A stretch of 61,671 bases of DNA from Methylobacteriaceae bacterium (GCA_020638135.1 JACKJE010000018.1:1-61671), one strand, 5' to 3'. Shown: positions 19,731 through 28,446, counted from the first letter of the stretch. Notes: generated from the letters alone by a model not told the origin. Numbers and translations are program-made.

Positions 19731-20964
19731 ATGACGAGCCGCATTGCGCTCGAAGCCCTGCTCGCCGATCCCGCGATCGCGCGAGCTTTGCGCGCCTCGA
19801 CGGCGACGGCGAGGAGACGCGCATCGTCGGCGGGCGCCAGTGCGCAATGCGCTGATCGGCGTTTCCACGAATGACATCGACATGGCGACGACCGCCACGC
19901 CCGACATCGTGATGCGGCGCGCGAAAGACGCGGGCTGCGCTGCGCCGACCGGCTTCGAGCACGGCACGGTGACGGTCGTCGTCGCCGGTCCCTTCGAGGT
20001 CACGAGCCTGCGCGAAGATGTCGAGACCGACGGCCGGCGCGCGAAAGTGCGGTTTCGACGGGATTTCGACGCCGACGCGCGCCGGCGCGACTTCACCATC
20101 AATTCCATGTCGCTGACCTCGGACGGCGTCCTGCACGATCTGCTCGGCGGCGAAGCCGATCTTGCTGCAGGCGCGTGCGCTTCATCGGCGACGCCGACTC
20201 GCGCATCGCGGAGGACTATCTGGCGTGCTGCGCTTCTTCCGATTTTCAGCCGCCTATGGCGAAGGCCCGCCCGACTGCGAGGGGCTGCCGCCGCCATCCG
20301 CGGCCGCGCCGGACTGGAGCGCCTGTCCGCCGAACGCGTGCGCGCGGAAATCCTGGCTGCCTGCCAGCGGCGCGGGCCGGAGGTCGCGAGAAGCCGCTGA
20401 AGCCGGCTTGTTGAAATCGCCATCGCCGGCGTCGCGCATGCCTCGCGCCTGATGCGGCTCGCCGCGATCGAGACCGCACGGCGACGCCGGCTGACGCCGT
20501 GTTGCGGCTCGCGGCCTTCGCGGTCCTTCGTGCGCGAGGACGCCGACCGCCTGCGCGACTGGCTGCGCCTGTCGAACGCCGAGCACCGTCGCCTGCACGC
20601 GGCGGCGAGCGCGCCTCGAAGCGCTGCATCAGAGCGCCGCGCCGCCCAGCGAACGCAACTCGCCGAATTCGTCTTCCTGCACGGCGTCGATCGACGGGCG
20701 AGCGCTCGCGATCGCGCATGTCGAATCCCGCGCCGCGCCTGATGACGCGGAACTGGCTGAAGTCGCGTGAGGACGCCGAGGCTTTGCGCGACTGAAACTG
20801 CCGGTCAGCGGCGACGATCTCAAGCAGCGCGGCGTGACCGAGGGCTGCGCCATTGGCGCGACGCTGAAGACCCTGCAGATGAAATGGATCCGCGCCGGCT
20901 TCCCGCGCGATCCCGCGGAAATCGCGCGGCTGATCGAGGAAGCCAGCGGATGCGGAAAATTTGA
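19731..20964 (+). pseudogene. cca: CCA tRNA nucleotidyltransferase, frame-disrupted
   Basis: The CCA-adding enzyme builds or repairs tRNA 3' ends and is needed in most bacteria. Fragments in several frames tile along a normal-length gene: MTSRIALEALLADP at the start, the nucleotidyltransferase core with VRNALIG and NDIDMATTATP, then an intact 300-base run ending RRDFTINSMSLTSDGVLHDL with the conserved RRDFT motif. Broken pieces follow: FIGDADSRIAEDYL, LRFFRFSAAYGEG, AGLERLSAERVRAEI, and a C-terminus near 20960. At least eight indels are needed. The start directly follows the DUF6111 stop. Loss of this enzyme would be very costly, so sequence error is more likely than true decay. Confidence 0.8.
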
Positions 20965-21023
20965 GCATGAATGATGGCGCGGCGATAATGTATTTTTAGG
21001 ACTGGTTCTGCGATAGGGACGCC

Positions 21024-21347
21024 ATGTTCAGCGTCCCGCGTCATCCCCGATCCTTCGACACCGAAATCGCCCACCTGCGCCGCTTCGTCGCCCGCGCCGA
21101 CTGGGACGCCCGCCCGACCTTCTGCTATCGCCTGCGCGCCGCACTGCGCGAGGCTCTGGCGAGCGTCGAGCAAAGCGCCGAAACCGAGCATTGCGCGCGC
21201 GCCGTGATCCGCGCCGCCGAACATTTCGCCAATGCGCTGCGCCCCAATTTCACGCCCTCGACCATCGAACTGACGGCGCGCATCGACGAACTGGAAATGG
21301 CCGGCGTCCGCGCGCTCGACGCGCAGGCTCGAGTCAGGGCGGCGTAG
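21024..21347 (+). CDS. Small hypothetical protein
   Basis: A 107-residue protein I do not recognise. It is predicted largely helical, with an Arg/Ala-rich composition and three segments of regular heptad-like spacing (LRRFVARADW, RLRAALREALASVE, ARAVIRAAEHFANAL). No leader or membrane helix is seen. It has clean high-GC codon use and follows the damaged cca gene by 60 bases. It converges with the L,D-transpeptidase gene, with stops only 3 bases apart. It could be a genuine conserved small protein of this order. Confidence 0.55.
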   Translation: MFSVPRHPRSFDTEIAHLRRFVARADWDARPTFCYRLRAALREALASVEQSAETEHCARAVIRAAEHFANALRPNFTPSTIELTARIDELEMAGVRALDAQARVRAA

Positions 21348-21350
21348 AAC

Positions 21351-22583
21351 TCACCAGCCGGCGATGCGCTTGCAGGCGGCGCTGGCGTTGAAGGCGTATC
21401 TGCCGTTGCAGGCGTAGGCCGCAGGCGGCTCGCCCGTCTTCTCGAACAGGTCGTAGCCTTCCTTCAGATTGCGCCAGAAGGGCGCATATTGCTCCTGCCC
21501 GCTGGAGGCGAAGGCGAGCAGGCCGGCTCCCGTCTCGCTGGCGAGCTTCGACGCGGTCATCCGGAACGGGAAGATGTGCACCGGCACTTCCTTTTGTCCG
21601 GCGCCGATGGCGGCGGCGACAAAATTGTAGATCTCGTCGATGCCGCGATCGGTCATGGCGTAGCAGCCGACAGACTGGCAATCGCCGTGCACCATCAGCG
21701 CCGCGCCGGTGTAGCCGAGCTGCTTGTCCAGCGCGTTCGGGAAGCCGACGTTGAAGGCGCGATAATATTTCGACTTGGGATGCAGCTGCTTCGCCGAGAC
21801 CGAATAGAAGCCCTCGGGCGACTGGTAGTCGCCTTCGCGCGTCTTGGGTCCGAGATGGCCGGACCATTTGCAGATCGGATAGGTCTTGTAGAGCGCGAGC
21901 CGCTCGCCCTTGCGCAGCCAGAGTTCGAGTTCGCCCTCTTTCTTGAAGATGCGCACGAAGGCCTGCTGCCCCTTGGCGAAGGGCACGTCGGCGACCGGCG
22001 GCTTCTCGACGATGGTCGGCGCAGGCGCAGGCGTCGGCGCAGGCTCGACCAGCGGCGGCCTGGTTTCGGGCGCGGGCGCGACGGCCGTCGGCGCGAGCGA
22101 GGCGACCACGACGCGCTCGCCGGCCGGAACCCCGAGATTGTCCGGCCGCGTCGGCGGCAGCGGCGGGGCGATCAGCGCCAGCAGATCGCTCGGGCGCGAC
22201 GGCGGCAGGGGCGCGGCGAGCAGCGGCGCGGCGTCCGTCGCAGGAACTGGAGCCTCGGCGGCCTGCGATTCAGCGGCAGGCTGTTCGGCGGATTGCGGCT
22301 CGACAGGCGCCGTCGCGCTCGTCGAGGGTTCGCGCGCCGGCAGATAGCTGCGCAGCCGCAAGGCCGGGGCGAAAATCGAGGATGGGCCGAGGCTCGCGAG
22401 CTGGATGGGCGCCGGGGCGCGCTCGCGCGCGGCCTGCCGCAGCGACGGCGCGGCGACCTGCGGTTCGACCGGCGCAGCGGCGCGCTCGCTCTCCCAGGGC
22501 GCGAGGCGCGCCAGAGCCGCCCCCGCCGCGATGGGGATCGCGACCAGGCCGGCGATGACAAAAGCGGCGCGGCGTTGCTTCAT
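21351..22583 (-). CDS. YafK-type L,D-transpeptidase family protein
   Basis: A 410-residue envelope protein. An N-terminal signal anchor (about residues 6-27) is followed by a long Pro/Ala/Glu-rich linker to about residue 215. The C-terminal catalytic YkuD/YafK domain shows FVRIFKKEGELELWL, KTYPICKWSGHLGPK, GDYQSPEGFYSV and the active-site motif MVHGDCQSVGCYAMT, with the nucleophile Cys in SVGC. It probably acts on peptidoglycan or on lipoprotein-peptidoglycan bonds in the periplasm. Start ATG 22583 begins the leader; the frame extends upstream without a leader there. Confidence 0.88.
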   Translation of the reverse strand: MKQRRAAFVIAGLVAIPIAAGAALARLAPWESERAAAPVEPQVAAPSLRQAARERAPAPIQLASLGPSSIFAPALRLRSYLPAREPSTSATAPVEPQSAEQPAAESQAAEAPVPATDAAPLLAAPLPPSRPSDLLALIAPPLPPTRPDNLGVPAGERVVVASLAPTAVAPAPETRPPLVEPAPTPAPAPTIVEKPPVADVPFAKGQQAFVRIFKKEGELELWLRKGERLALYKTYPICKWSGHLGPKTREGDYQSPEGFYSVSAKQLHPKSKYYRAFNVGFPNALDKQLGYTGAALMVHGDCQSVGCYAMTDRGIDEIYNFVAAAIGAGQKEVPVHIFPFRMTASKLASETGAGLLAFASSGQEQYAPFWRNLKEGYDLFEKTGEPPAAYACNGRYAFNASAACKRIAGW

Positions 22584-22768
22584 CCGAAACGTCGTCCAAC
22601 TGACCGAAGGCGCATTATGGCATGCCTGCCGATCATCCGGCAGGATTTCGATCAAATCGCGGCAGTCTCATAAGGCTTTTCGCGCCGACGCGCCAGTCGG
22701 GGCGCCCGCGGCGATTAGACTCGCGGCCGCCCGTCCCCCGCGCTATCTTCTCACTGCCCCCCGGGAGC

Positions 22769-23044
22769 ATGGCGATGAATGACGATACCGCGGTTCGGCG
22801 ACGCGCAGGTCCCGGCGATCTGGCGCGCCGGCTCGGCGCCCGCAGCCGCAGCCGCCCGCGCGAGCAGGGCGGCGCCTGGCGGCGCGAGACCTTCCGCCTG
22901 CCGCGCCTCGAGGCCCGCGCCAAGGCGCGCGAATGGTTCGATCTCTATCCGAAGGCCGCCTACATGACCGAGATCGAATTCTGGCGCGTCTGCGAGGACG
23001 GCGACATCGAATTCACCATCCGCCGTCTGCCGAGCGCGGACTGA
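22769..23044 (+). CDS. Small basic hypothetical protein
   Basis: A 91-residue basic protein of unknown function starting at ATG 22769 (a second ATG lies at 22775). The N-terminal half is Arg-rich (VRRRAG, LGARSRSRPRE). The C-terminal half is better ordered, with EWFDLYPKAAYMTEIEFWRV and EFTIRRLPSAD, and looks like the conserved part. Its stop is 4 bases from the convergent stop of the TadG-like gene. The 185-base gap upstream is divergent with the L,D-transpeptidase and holds the promoters of both. Confidence 0.5.
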   Translation: MAMNDDTAVRRRAGPGDLARRLGARSRSRPREQGGAWRRETFRLPRLEARAKAREWFDLYPKAAYMTEIEFWRVCEDGDIEFTIRRLPSAD

Positions 23045-23048
23045 CGCG

Positions 23049-24299
23049 CTACCTGATGAGGCGGACGACCGCCGGGCCGCTCGCCGTGCCGGCGGGCGCG
23101 ATCGTTTTCGGCGATGTCGCGAAATTCCAGGTCAACGTGTCGAGAATGAGCGTGTTGACGACCAGCGTGAAATTCTCGGCCGTCAGGTTCGACTGCGAAT
23201 TGAACGTGATGTTGCGGCTCGGCTGATAGATCAGGCCATTGAGCTGGTGTCCGTTCGAGCCGTTGATCGTATACGACGACTTGGTCAGGCCGGCCGGTTC
23301 GAACATCAAAATGTTCGCATAGGTTCCGCTCGTCGGCGCCGAAGCGGTCATCGAGGCGCCGCCGTTGATCTGGATGTAGCTGTTGGAATCCGCGAAATAG
23401 AAGGTCACGCCGCTCCCGTTGATCGTCCAGCCGGAATTCAGATTCCAGTGGGCGTTGCTGAACACGTAGAGCCCCGGGTTGAGATTGAGCGTGCCCGTGC
23501 CGTTGAAATTGAATGTCCCGCAATAGGTTCCCGGTGAGAGCGTGTTCGCGCCCGAATAGTTCTGGTTGCTGACCGTGCAGCCGCCAACAGCGACCGAAGG
23601 CAGCGCGCCGGCGAAAGGATCGGAGACCGTCGCGCAATTCGTCGAGAGCTTGCTGACGCTTCCGCCGTTCTGGATCGTGTTCACGCCCTTCACGCAGATC
23701 TTGGCGATGTTGAATACATCGCCGGAATTGAAGATCGCGGCCGGGCTGGCGGTCGAGGCGACATCGATCTCGCAGTTCGACGAATTCAGCGTGACATTGC
23801 TGTTGACCAGCAGCGCTTGGCTCGCCGTGGGGTCGAGCACGAGAATGCATACTTTATTGCTCGTGGACGAGCTTGTGCCCGTGGCCGTGGCCGCTGTCGT
23901 CGTAACGCGGATATTGCCTGACGGCTGTCCAAAGAAGGTCAGGATCAGTTTCTGTCGCGCCGAAACCGTCGCCGTGTACGAACCGTCGGCGTTCAGCGTC
24001 CAGCTCGGCGTCACATTTGTCAGCGAAGCCCCGCCGAGCGCGCCGTTGAGGGTGGCGGCGGCGACCGCGTCGCGCTGGGCGGCGCCCGCCTGCAGGCCCG
24101 CAATGACGGCAGAATCGGCCGCCTGTTGCAGGACGGCTTGCCCTGTCGTCATGCGCGTGTAGTCGATCACTGCGCCGGTGACCATCAGCGCCGGAAGCGC
24201 CACAATCGAAAACAGGATGGCGACGCCGCCATCCCGATTCCCGACAAATCGCCGCGCGAATTCGCGTAGGCAACCAAAAACTGGCCGGATGAGTCGCAT
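23049..24299 (-). CDS. Orphan TadG-like pilus-assembly/pseudopilin protein
   Basis: A 416-residue protein. The N-terminus is the TadE/TadG-type prepilin-like segment: a basic start, then NRDGGVAILFSIVALPALMV with a hydrophobic helix to about residue 45, and QQAADSAVIAGL, as in TadG-like proteins (PF13400). The remainder (about 150-400) is rich in Asn, Ser, Thr and Gly with short beta-rich runs such as LNLNPGLYVFSNAHWNLNSG and SQSNLTAENFTLVVNTL, suggesting a beta-helix or adhesin-like fold. Four or more cysteines occur (VCILVL, NCEIDV, ICVKGV, NCATV). No other tad genes adjoin it. Start ATG 24299 is used; an ATG at 24326 is an alternative. Confidence 0.78.
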   Translation of the reverse strand: MRLIRPVFGCLREFARRFVGNRDGGVAILFSIVALPALMVTGAVIDYTRMTTGQAVLQQAADSAVIAGLQAGAAQRDAVAAATLNGALGGASLTNVTPSWTLNADGSYTATVSARQKLILTFFGQPSGNIRVTTTAATATGTSSSTSNKVCILVLDPTASQALLVNSNVTLNSSNCEIDVASTASPAAIFNSGDVFNIAKICVKGVNTIQNGGSVSKLSTNCATVSDPFAGALPSVAVGGCTVSNQNYSGANTLSPGTYCGTFNFNGTGTLNLNPGLYVFSNAHWNLNSGWTINGSGVTFYFADSNSYIQINGGASMTASAPTSGTYANILMFEPAGLTKSSYTINGSNGHQLNGLIYQPSRNITFNSQSNLTAENFTLVVNTLILDTLTWNFATSPKTIAPAGTASGPAVVRLIR

Positions 24300-24483
24300 G
24301 CGAATTTCTGAAACAATTCTGCCCATAACAAGGGTTGGCGGCGACACGTTTACGAATGGTTGCGTTTCGGCCGCCACGGACGCGATCTGGCCCGCGACAA
24401 TTCGCACCGTATTGTTCTCACAGCGCCTTCTAACTGTGCTGAAATTATAGGCAAATTTCCGCTGACGCTGCGGAAGCTCCGCC

Positions 24484-25218
24484 TTACCAGGCGATATGCT
24501 GGCCCGCATCCACCGCGATCATCTGACCGGTCACCCCCGGCGCCGTCATCAGCCAGGCGACCGCATCGGCGATTTCGCCGACATCGACCGCCCGGCGCAG
24601 CGGCGCGACCGCCACTTCCGCATCGAAAGCCGCTTGCCCCTCGTTCTGATTCGGCAGCACCGGCCCCGGACCGACTGCATTGACCCGCACGCGCGGCGCA
24701 AAGGCTTGCGCCATCGTCCGCGTCGCCGCCCAAAGCGCGGCTTTGGAGATCGTATAGCTGAAATAGTGCGGATCGGGCCGCAGCACGCGCTGATCGATCA
24801 GATTGACGATTGATCCGACTGCCTCCGCCGGCAGCGCCGCCGCAAACGTCTGCGCCAGCAGCAACGGCGCGCGCAGATTGACCGCCATGTTGCGGTCAAA
24901 GTCGTCCGCCTGGAAATCGGCGGCCGTGTCGGGCTCGAAAATCGAGGCGCTATTGACGAGATGCGTCAGCGGCCCGAGCGCTGCCGCCGCGCGCGCGACG
25001 AGCCCGCCGGCCTCCGCAGGATCGGCGAGATCGGCGGAAAGCGCGTCCGCGCGCCCGCCGCGCGCCGCGATCTCGCGCGCGAGCCCCTCGGCCTCGGGCA
25101 GCGACCGCGCGCTCGCGTGGATCGCAATCGCGTAGCCGTCATCAGCCAGACGCTCGACGATCGCACGGCCGATCCGCCGCGCTGCGCCCGTCACCAGAAC
25201 CGTTCCGCCCTGCCGCAT
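24484..25218 (-). CDS. SDR oxidoreductase, pteridine-reductase/FolM-like
   Basis: A 244-residue short-chain dehydrogenase. The NADP site is VLVTGAARRIGRAIVE at residues 7-22 with the ARRIG variant typical of pteridine reductases. The NSASIF segment, the catalytic YTISKAAL (Tyr and Lys) and GPVLPN also fit a FolM/PTR1-like enzyme, which reduces dihydromonapterin or dihydrofolate. The start ATG at 25218 is preferred to 25242 because a GGGGAG ribosome site lies six bases upstream of it. The assignment to SDR is firm; the substrate is inferred from motif resemblance only. Confidence 0.84.
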   Translation of the reverse strand: MRQGGTVLVTGAARRIGRAIVERLADDGYAIAIHASARSLPEAEGLAREIAARGGRADALSADLADPAEAGGLVARAAAALGPLTHLVNSASIFEPDTAADFQADDFDRNMAVNLRAPLLLAQTFAAALPAEAVGSIVNLIDQRVLRPDPHYFSYTISKAALWAATRTMAQAFAPRVRVNAVGPGPVLPNQNEGQAAFDAEVAVAPLRRAVDVGEIADAVAWLMTAPGVTGQMIAVDAGQHIAW

Positions 25219-25551
25219 CGTTTCTCCCCTGGCGTCCGTCATAATAGCCGAAGGACGCCGCCCGCCTACAAAGGCGTCCCCGCACATCGTCGAACGCCCT
25301 TTTTAACGCCCGATTAACCCTCCTGCACAGCCCATTTGATACAAATTCTTGCCAAAGAATCGACAACAACAGAGGATTAGGATCAATAAATGAAATATTT
25401 ACCACAAACTACACGCCATAACGTGAATATTTCTTCCGCCGCCGAGTCGCCATATTGATGAACGGTGAAACGGTAAGCGATCGTTTACCTGAACGCTTCA
25501 ATAACAAATCACGAAAACAACGATGTTCGTGTTGCGTTGCGGAGTAAGACG
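25219..25551 (+). promoter_or_regulatory. AT-rich leader of the outer-membrane protein gene
   Basis: This 333-base interval has no gene and is clearly richer in A and T than its surroundings, especially 25330-25550. It separates the divergent SDR and outer-membrane-protein genes. It contains a near-perfect 18-base palindrome at 25472-25489 and ends with the ribosome site GGAG at 25541-25544 ahead of ATG 25552. A strong regulated promoter for the outer-membrane protein is likely; exact -35/-10 boxes could not be fixed. Confidence 0.6.
25472..25489. promoter_or_regulatory. Palindrome, candidate operator
   Basis: The sequence GGTAAGCGATCGTTTACC is an 18-base inverted repeat with one mismatched pair (A/G against T/C positions), centred on CGATCG, 63 bases upstream of the outer-membrane-protein start. 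Symmetric sites of this size are typical of dimeric regulators. The binding protein is unknown. Confidence 0.4.
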
Positions 25552-26241
25552 ATGAAACATTTCCTTCTGGCGAGCGTTGCCCTGGCGAGCCTGGCGGTCG
25601 CCGGCGCAGCCTCTGCGGCCGACCTGCCGAGCCGCCGCGCGCCGAGTTCGTATGATTATGCGGCGCCCGTCCCCGTCTTCACCTGGACCGGCTTCTATCT
25701 CGGCCTCAACGCCGGCTACGGCTGGGGCTCCTTCCGCAACGGCGCCGAGCAGCTGTTCGGCAAACCCTCGGGCTTTTCGGGCGGCGTGACCGGCGGCTTC
25801 AACTGGCAGGCGGCGCAGAATTTCGTGCTCGGCCTCGAAGGCGACTGGGACCTGACCGGCATCAACAACCGCGCGCAGCTGCCCTTCTTCGGCTTCAACG
25901 GCGGCGGCAAGCTGACGAGCCTCGCCACCATACGCGGCCGCGCCGGCTTCGCCGCCGACCGCGCCCTGATCTATCTGACGGGCGGTCTGGCGATGGGTTC
26001 GGTCAGCGTCAACGTCAACGACTGGCGCGCTGTGCCCTTCTTCGGGGCGAATTCGAGCTTCCAGGCGGGCTGGGCGCTCGGCGCCGGCCTCGAATACGCC
26101 TTCACCGACCGCATCTCCGGCAAGGCGGAATACATGTTCACGTCGCTCGGCTCGAAGGAGCTCTTCACCTTCTCGCCAGACTGGATCAACACCGGCCTCA
26201 ACGTCTCCCAAATCCGCGCGGGCGTGAACTATCACTTCTAG
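25552..26241 (+). CDS. Outer membrane beta-barrel protein, Omp25/31 family
   Basis: A 229-residue outer-membrane protein of the rhizobial/brucella Omp25-Omp31-RopB type. Residues 1-23 form the leader, ending ASAAD. The mature N-terminus LPSRRAP and then FTWTGFYLGLNAGYGWGSF is the family hallmark. The rest is alternating strands (FSGGVTGGFNWQ, YLTGGLAMGSVSV, WALGAGLEYAFTD) and the protein ends in a terminal aromatic, YHF, recognised by the BAM complex. It is probably abundant: it has its own AT-rich promoter region upstream and a strong terminator downstream. Confidence 0.92.
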   Translation: MKHFLLASVALASLAVAGAASAADLPSRRAPSSYDYAAPVPVFTWTGFYLGLNAGYGWGSFRNGAEQLFGKPSGFSGGVTGGFNWQAAQNFVLGLEGDWDLTGINNRAQLPFFGFNGGGKLTSLATIRGRAGFAADRALIYLTGGLAMGSVSVNVNDWRAVPFFGANSSFQAGWALGAGLEYAFTDRISGKAEYMFTSLGSKELFTFSPDWINTGLNVSQIRAGVNYHF

Positions 26242-26272
26242 GCGAACTGGAAGACTTTACTCTCCAGCGACT

Positions 26273-26299
26273 GGCCCGGCGGCGACGCCGGGCCTTTTT
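26273..26299 (+). terminator. Rho-independent terminator after omp gene
   Basis: A 9-base-pair perfect GC stem (GGCCCGGCG / CGCCGGGCC) closed by a GCGA loop, followed by TTTTT. It lies 32 bases after the outer-membrane-protein stop and just before the convergent rlmJ stop. Confidence 0.85.
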
Positions 26300-26302
26300 G
26301 TT

Positions 26303-27148
26303 TCAGCCGCCGAACGTCTCGATCGCGCAGGCGCCGGCGCCCGCTTCGCGTTCCAGCAGGCGCACGAGCGCCGGCAGCAGGACGTGCGCCTCCGCCTCGA
26401 GCACGAAGGGCGGATTGACGACGACGAGACCGGTGCGCGCGAGCCCCGGCGCGCCAGGCGGCGCGACCGCGAACTCCAGCCTGAGCGCGCTTTTGGCGCC
26501 GCTCGCGCGCACCGCTTTCCAGAGCCCGTCGGCGTCGCGCGCATCCTTCACCGGATACCAGAGCGCATAGACGCCGGTGCTCCATTTGGCGTGCGCGGCG
26601 GCAAAGCTCTTCGCCAGCCGCGAAAATTCGTCGCGCGCCTCATAGGGCGGATCGACCAGCACGAGCCCGCGCCGCTCGGGCGGAGGCGCGAAGGCGCCGA
26701 GCGCCGTCCAGCCGTCGAGGTCGAGCGTCTTCACGCGACGATCGCGCGCAAAACGCGCCTTCAACGCGGCGAATGCGGCTGGATGTTTCTCGCAGAATAC
26801 CAGCCTGTCGGTTTTTCGCGTGAGTTTTTGTGCAATGACCGGCGAGCCGGGATAGACGAGCGGGCGGCCCTCGTCGTCGCAGGCGCCGACAATGTCGAGG
26901 TAGGGGGCGAGCAATTGTCCTGCATCGCTCGCGCGATCGAGCCCAGCAAGCCGCCCGATCCCGTCGCGCCATTCGCCCGTCCGCTCCACCTCCTCGCGCG
27001 AAAGATCGTAGGCGCCTTCGCCGGCATGCGTGTCGATCACGCGATAGGGCGCGTCCTTGCGATTGAGATAGATGAGGATGCGCGCAAGCAGCGCGTGCTT
27101 GAACACGTCGGCGAAATTGCCGGCATGGAAGACATGGGCGTAGTTCAT
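26303..27148 (-). CDS. rlmJ: 23S rRNA (adenine(2030)-N6)-methyltransferase RlmJ
   Basis: A 281-residue RlmJ homologue, which methylates A2030 of 23S rRNA. The start MNYAHVFHAGNFADVFKHA is the family N-terminus and fixes ATG 27148. The SAM-binding region is near VIDTHAGEGAYDL (residue 38) and catalytic motif IV is VLVDPPYE near 172. The length matches the family. It converges on the outer-membrane-protein gene; the RNase T2 gene lies 19 bases upstream on the same strand. Confidence 0.92.
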   Translation of the reverse strand: MNYAHVFHAGNFADVFKHALLARILIYLNRKDAPYRVIDTHAGEGAYDLSREEVERTGEWRDGIGRLAGLDRASDAGQLLAPYLDIVGACDDEGRPLVYPGSPVIAQKLTRKTDRLVFCEKHPAAFAALKARFARDRRVKTLDLDGWTALGAFAPPPERRGLVLVDPPYEARDEFSRLAKSFAAAHAKWSTGVYALWYPVKDARDADGLWKAVRASGAKSALRLEFAVAPPGAPGLARTGLVVVNPPFVLEAEAHVLLPALVRLLEREAGAGACAIETFGG

Positions 27149-27167
27149 GCGCGCGTCGTGCGGAGGC

Positions 27168-27963
27168 CTACAGCGGCCCCGGCACGTCGATCTCGCGCGT
27201 CCGGCAGCTCGAGCGCGCAACCTCCGGGCACGGCCGGAAATCGCGCAGATCCTTCGACATGCAGAAGCGCACTTCCTGTAGCACGCCCTGGCGGCAGCCG
27301 ACCGCCGACATGCCCGGCCGCAGCCGCGCATTGGCGCTCTCGAAGGCGCGCTGGATATCCTGCGGGCTCATCGACTGGTCACCACGCGCGTGAACGAACT
27401 GCGGCGGAATGACGATCATGTCGCGCGCGCGCCGCACGTCGCCGAAATATTCGGTCGGGCTCTTGCCCGAGCACGTGCCGTGCTTGCGCCATTCGTAGCG
27501 CGCAAGGCCCATGTCGGGAAACAGGCCGCGCGCCTGTTCGAGCGCGATCGACGAGGGCTGGCCGCCGCCGCAATCCTGCGGGAAGCCGCGTTCGTATTGC
27601 GGCCACAGGCCGTGCACGACGAAGCCGAGCCCCGCGCCGCGCTCGCATTGCGACTTGCCCTTTTCCGCCCCGCCGGTCGCGCAGAAGCCGGACGACCACG
27701 ACAGCGACAGCACGTAGAAATCGAAATCGCCGCCACGACTCGCCCCGCGCGGCCCCGGCGCGCTGCGATCACGGTAGCGGTCATAGCCGTCGTCACGGCG
27801 ACCGCCGCGCTCGTAGCCGCGCGGCGGTCGACGGTCCGCGCAATTGTCGAGAATGCAGTCGGAGCGTTGCGCCAGCGCGGGCGTCGCCTGCGCGGCAAGC
27901 CCGAGAGCGGCTGCGGCGAGCGCGCCGCACCCGGAAGAAGCGAACCAGGAAATTGGCTTTCAT
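27168..27963 (-). CDS. Ribonuclease T2 family protein (5' frameshift)
   Basis: A secreted endoribonuclease of the T2 family. Both catalytic blocks are present: CAS I as GFVVHGLWPQYE and CAS II as EWRKHGTCSG, each with its active-site His. An Arg/Tyr/Gly-rich linker precedes the domain, and six or more cysteines fit periplasmic folding. The catalytic frame has no ATG upstream of the domain (only an internal GTG at 27713). In the adjacent frame ATG 27963 gives MKANFLVR, which joins to a good signal peptide (GALAAAALGLAAQATPALAQ) after one indel near 27935. I take 27963 as the real start and the shift as consensus error. Confidence 0.8.
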
Positions 27964-27994
27964 CGAAATCTCTTCTGTTCGGACGACCGCGCGC

Positions 27995-28446
27995 TTACGG
28001 GCGTGCGGCGCGGCAGGCGCCGCCGTAGGCATGATGGCGGTCGAGCCCGTCGACGCACCATTCCACGCCATAGCCGAGCACGCCGAGCCAGCCGAGGTCG
28101 CTGGCGATGGCGTAGGTCACCTTGCGCGTCGCGCCGTCGGAGAAGACCGCGCGCGCGACGCAATAGCGCCGCGGCACATAATCGAGGCCATTGCTGCGGT
28201 AACCGATTTCCGAAACGCGCTCGAAGTTCGCAATCGAAAGGCCGCTGTCCCAGTATTTCCACTCGCGCGCGGCGAAGCGCGACGATATGCGCGCGAGCAC
28301 CGAAGGATCGGCGCAGCCCGGCATATCGGGCGAGAGCGGCATGTGGCGGCGTTCGGCCGGCGTCATCGGCCGCCTTCAGGCGCCGTGGCGAGCAGGCCAG
28401 CGCTGGCGGCCGCAGTCAGGCCGGCAATCAGCAATCGTGAAATCAT
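27995..28446 (-). CDS. Small secreted hypothetical protein (5' frameshift)
   Basis: A leader MISRLLIAGLTAAASAGLLA starts at ATG 28446 but stops after 27 codons. About 12 codons later another frame opens and runs 123 residues to 27995, containing ADPSVLARISSRFAAREWKY, YVPRRYCVARAVFSDG and GWLGVLGYGVEWCVDG. Together they give a plausible exported protein of about 150 residues with four cysteines, joined by one indel near 28370. The family is not one I can name with confidence. It lies 32 bases upstream of the RNase T2 gene on the same strand and may be co-transcribed with it. Confidence 0.6.
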
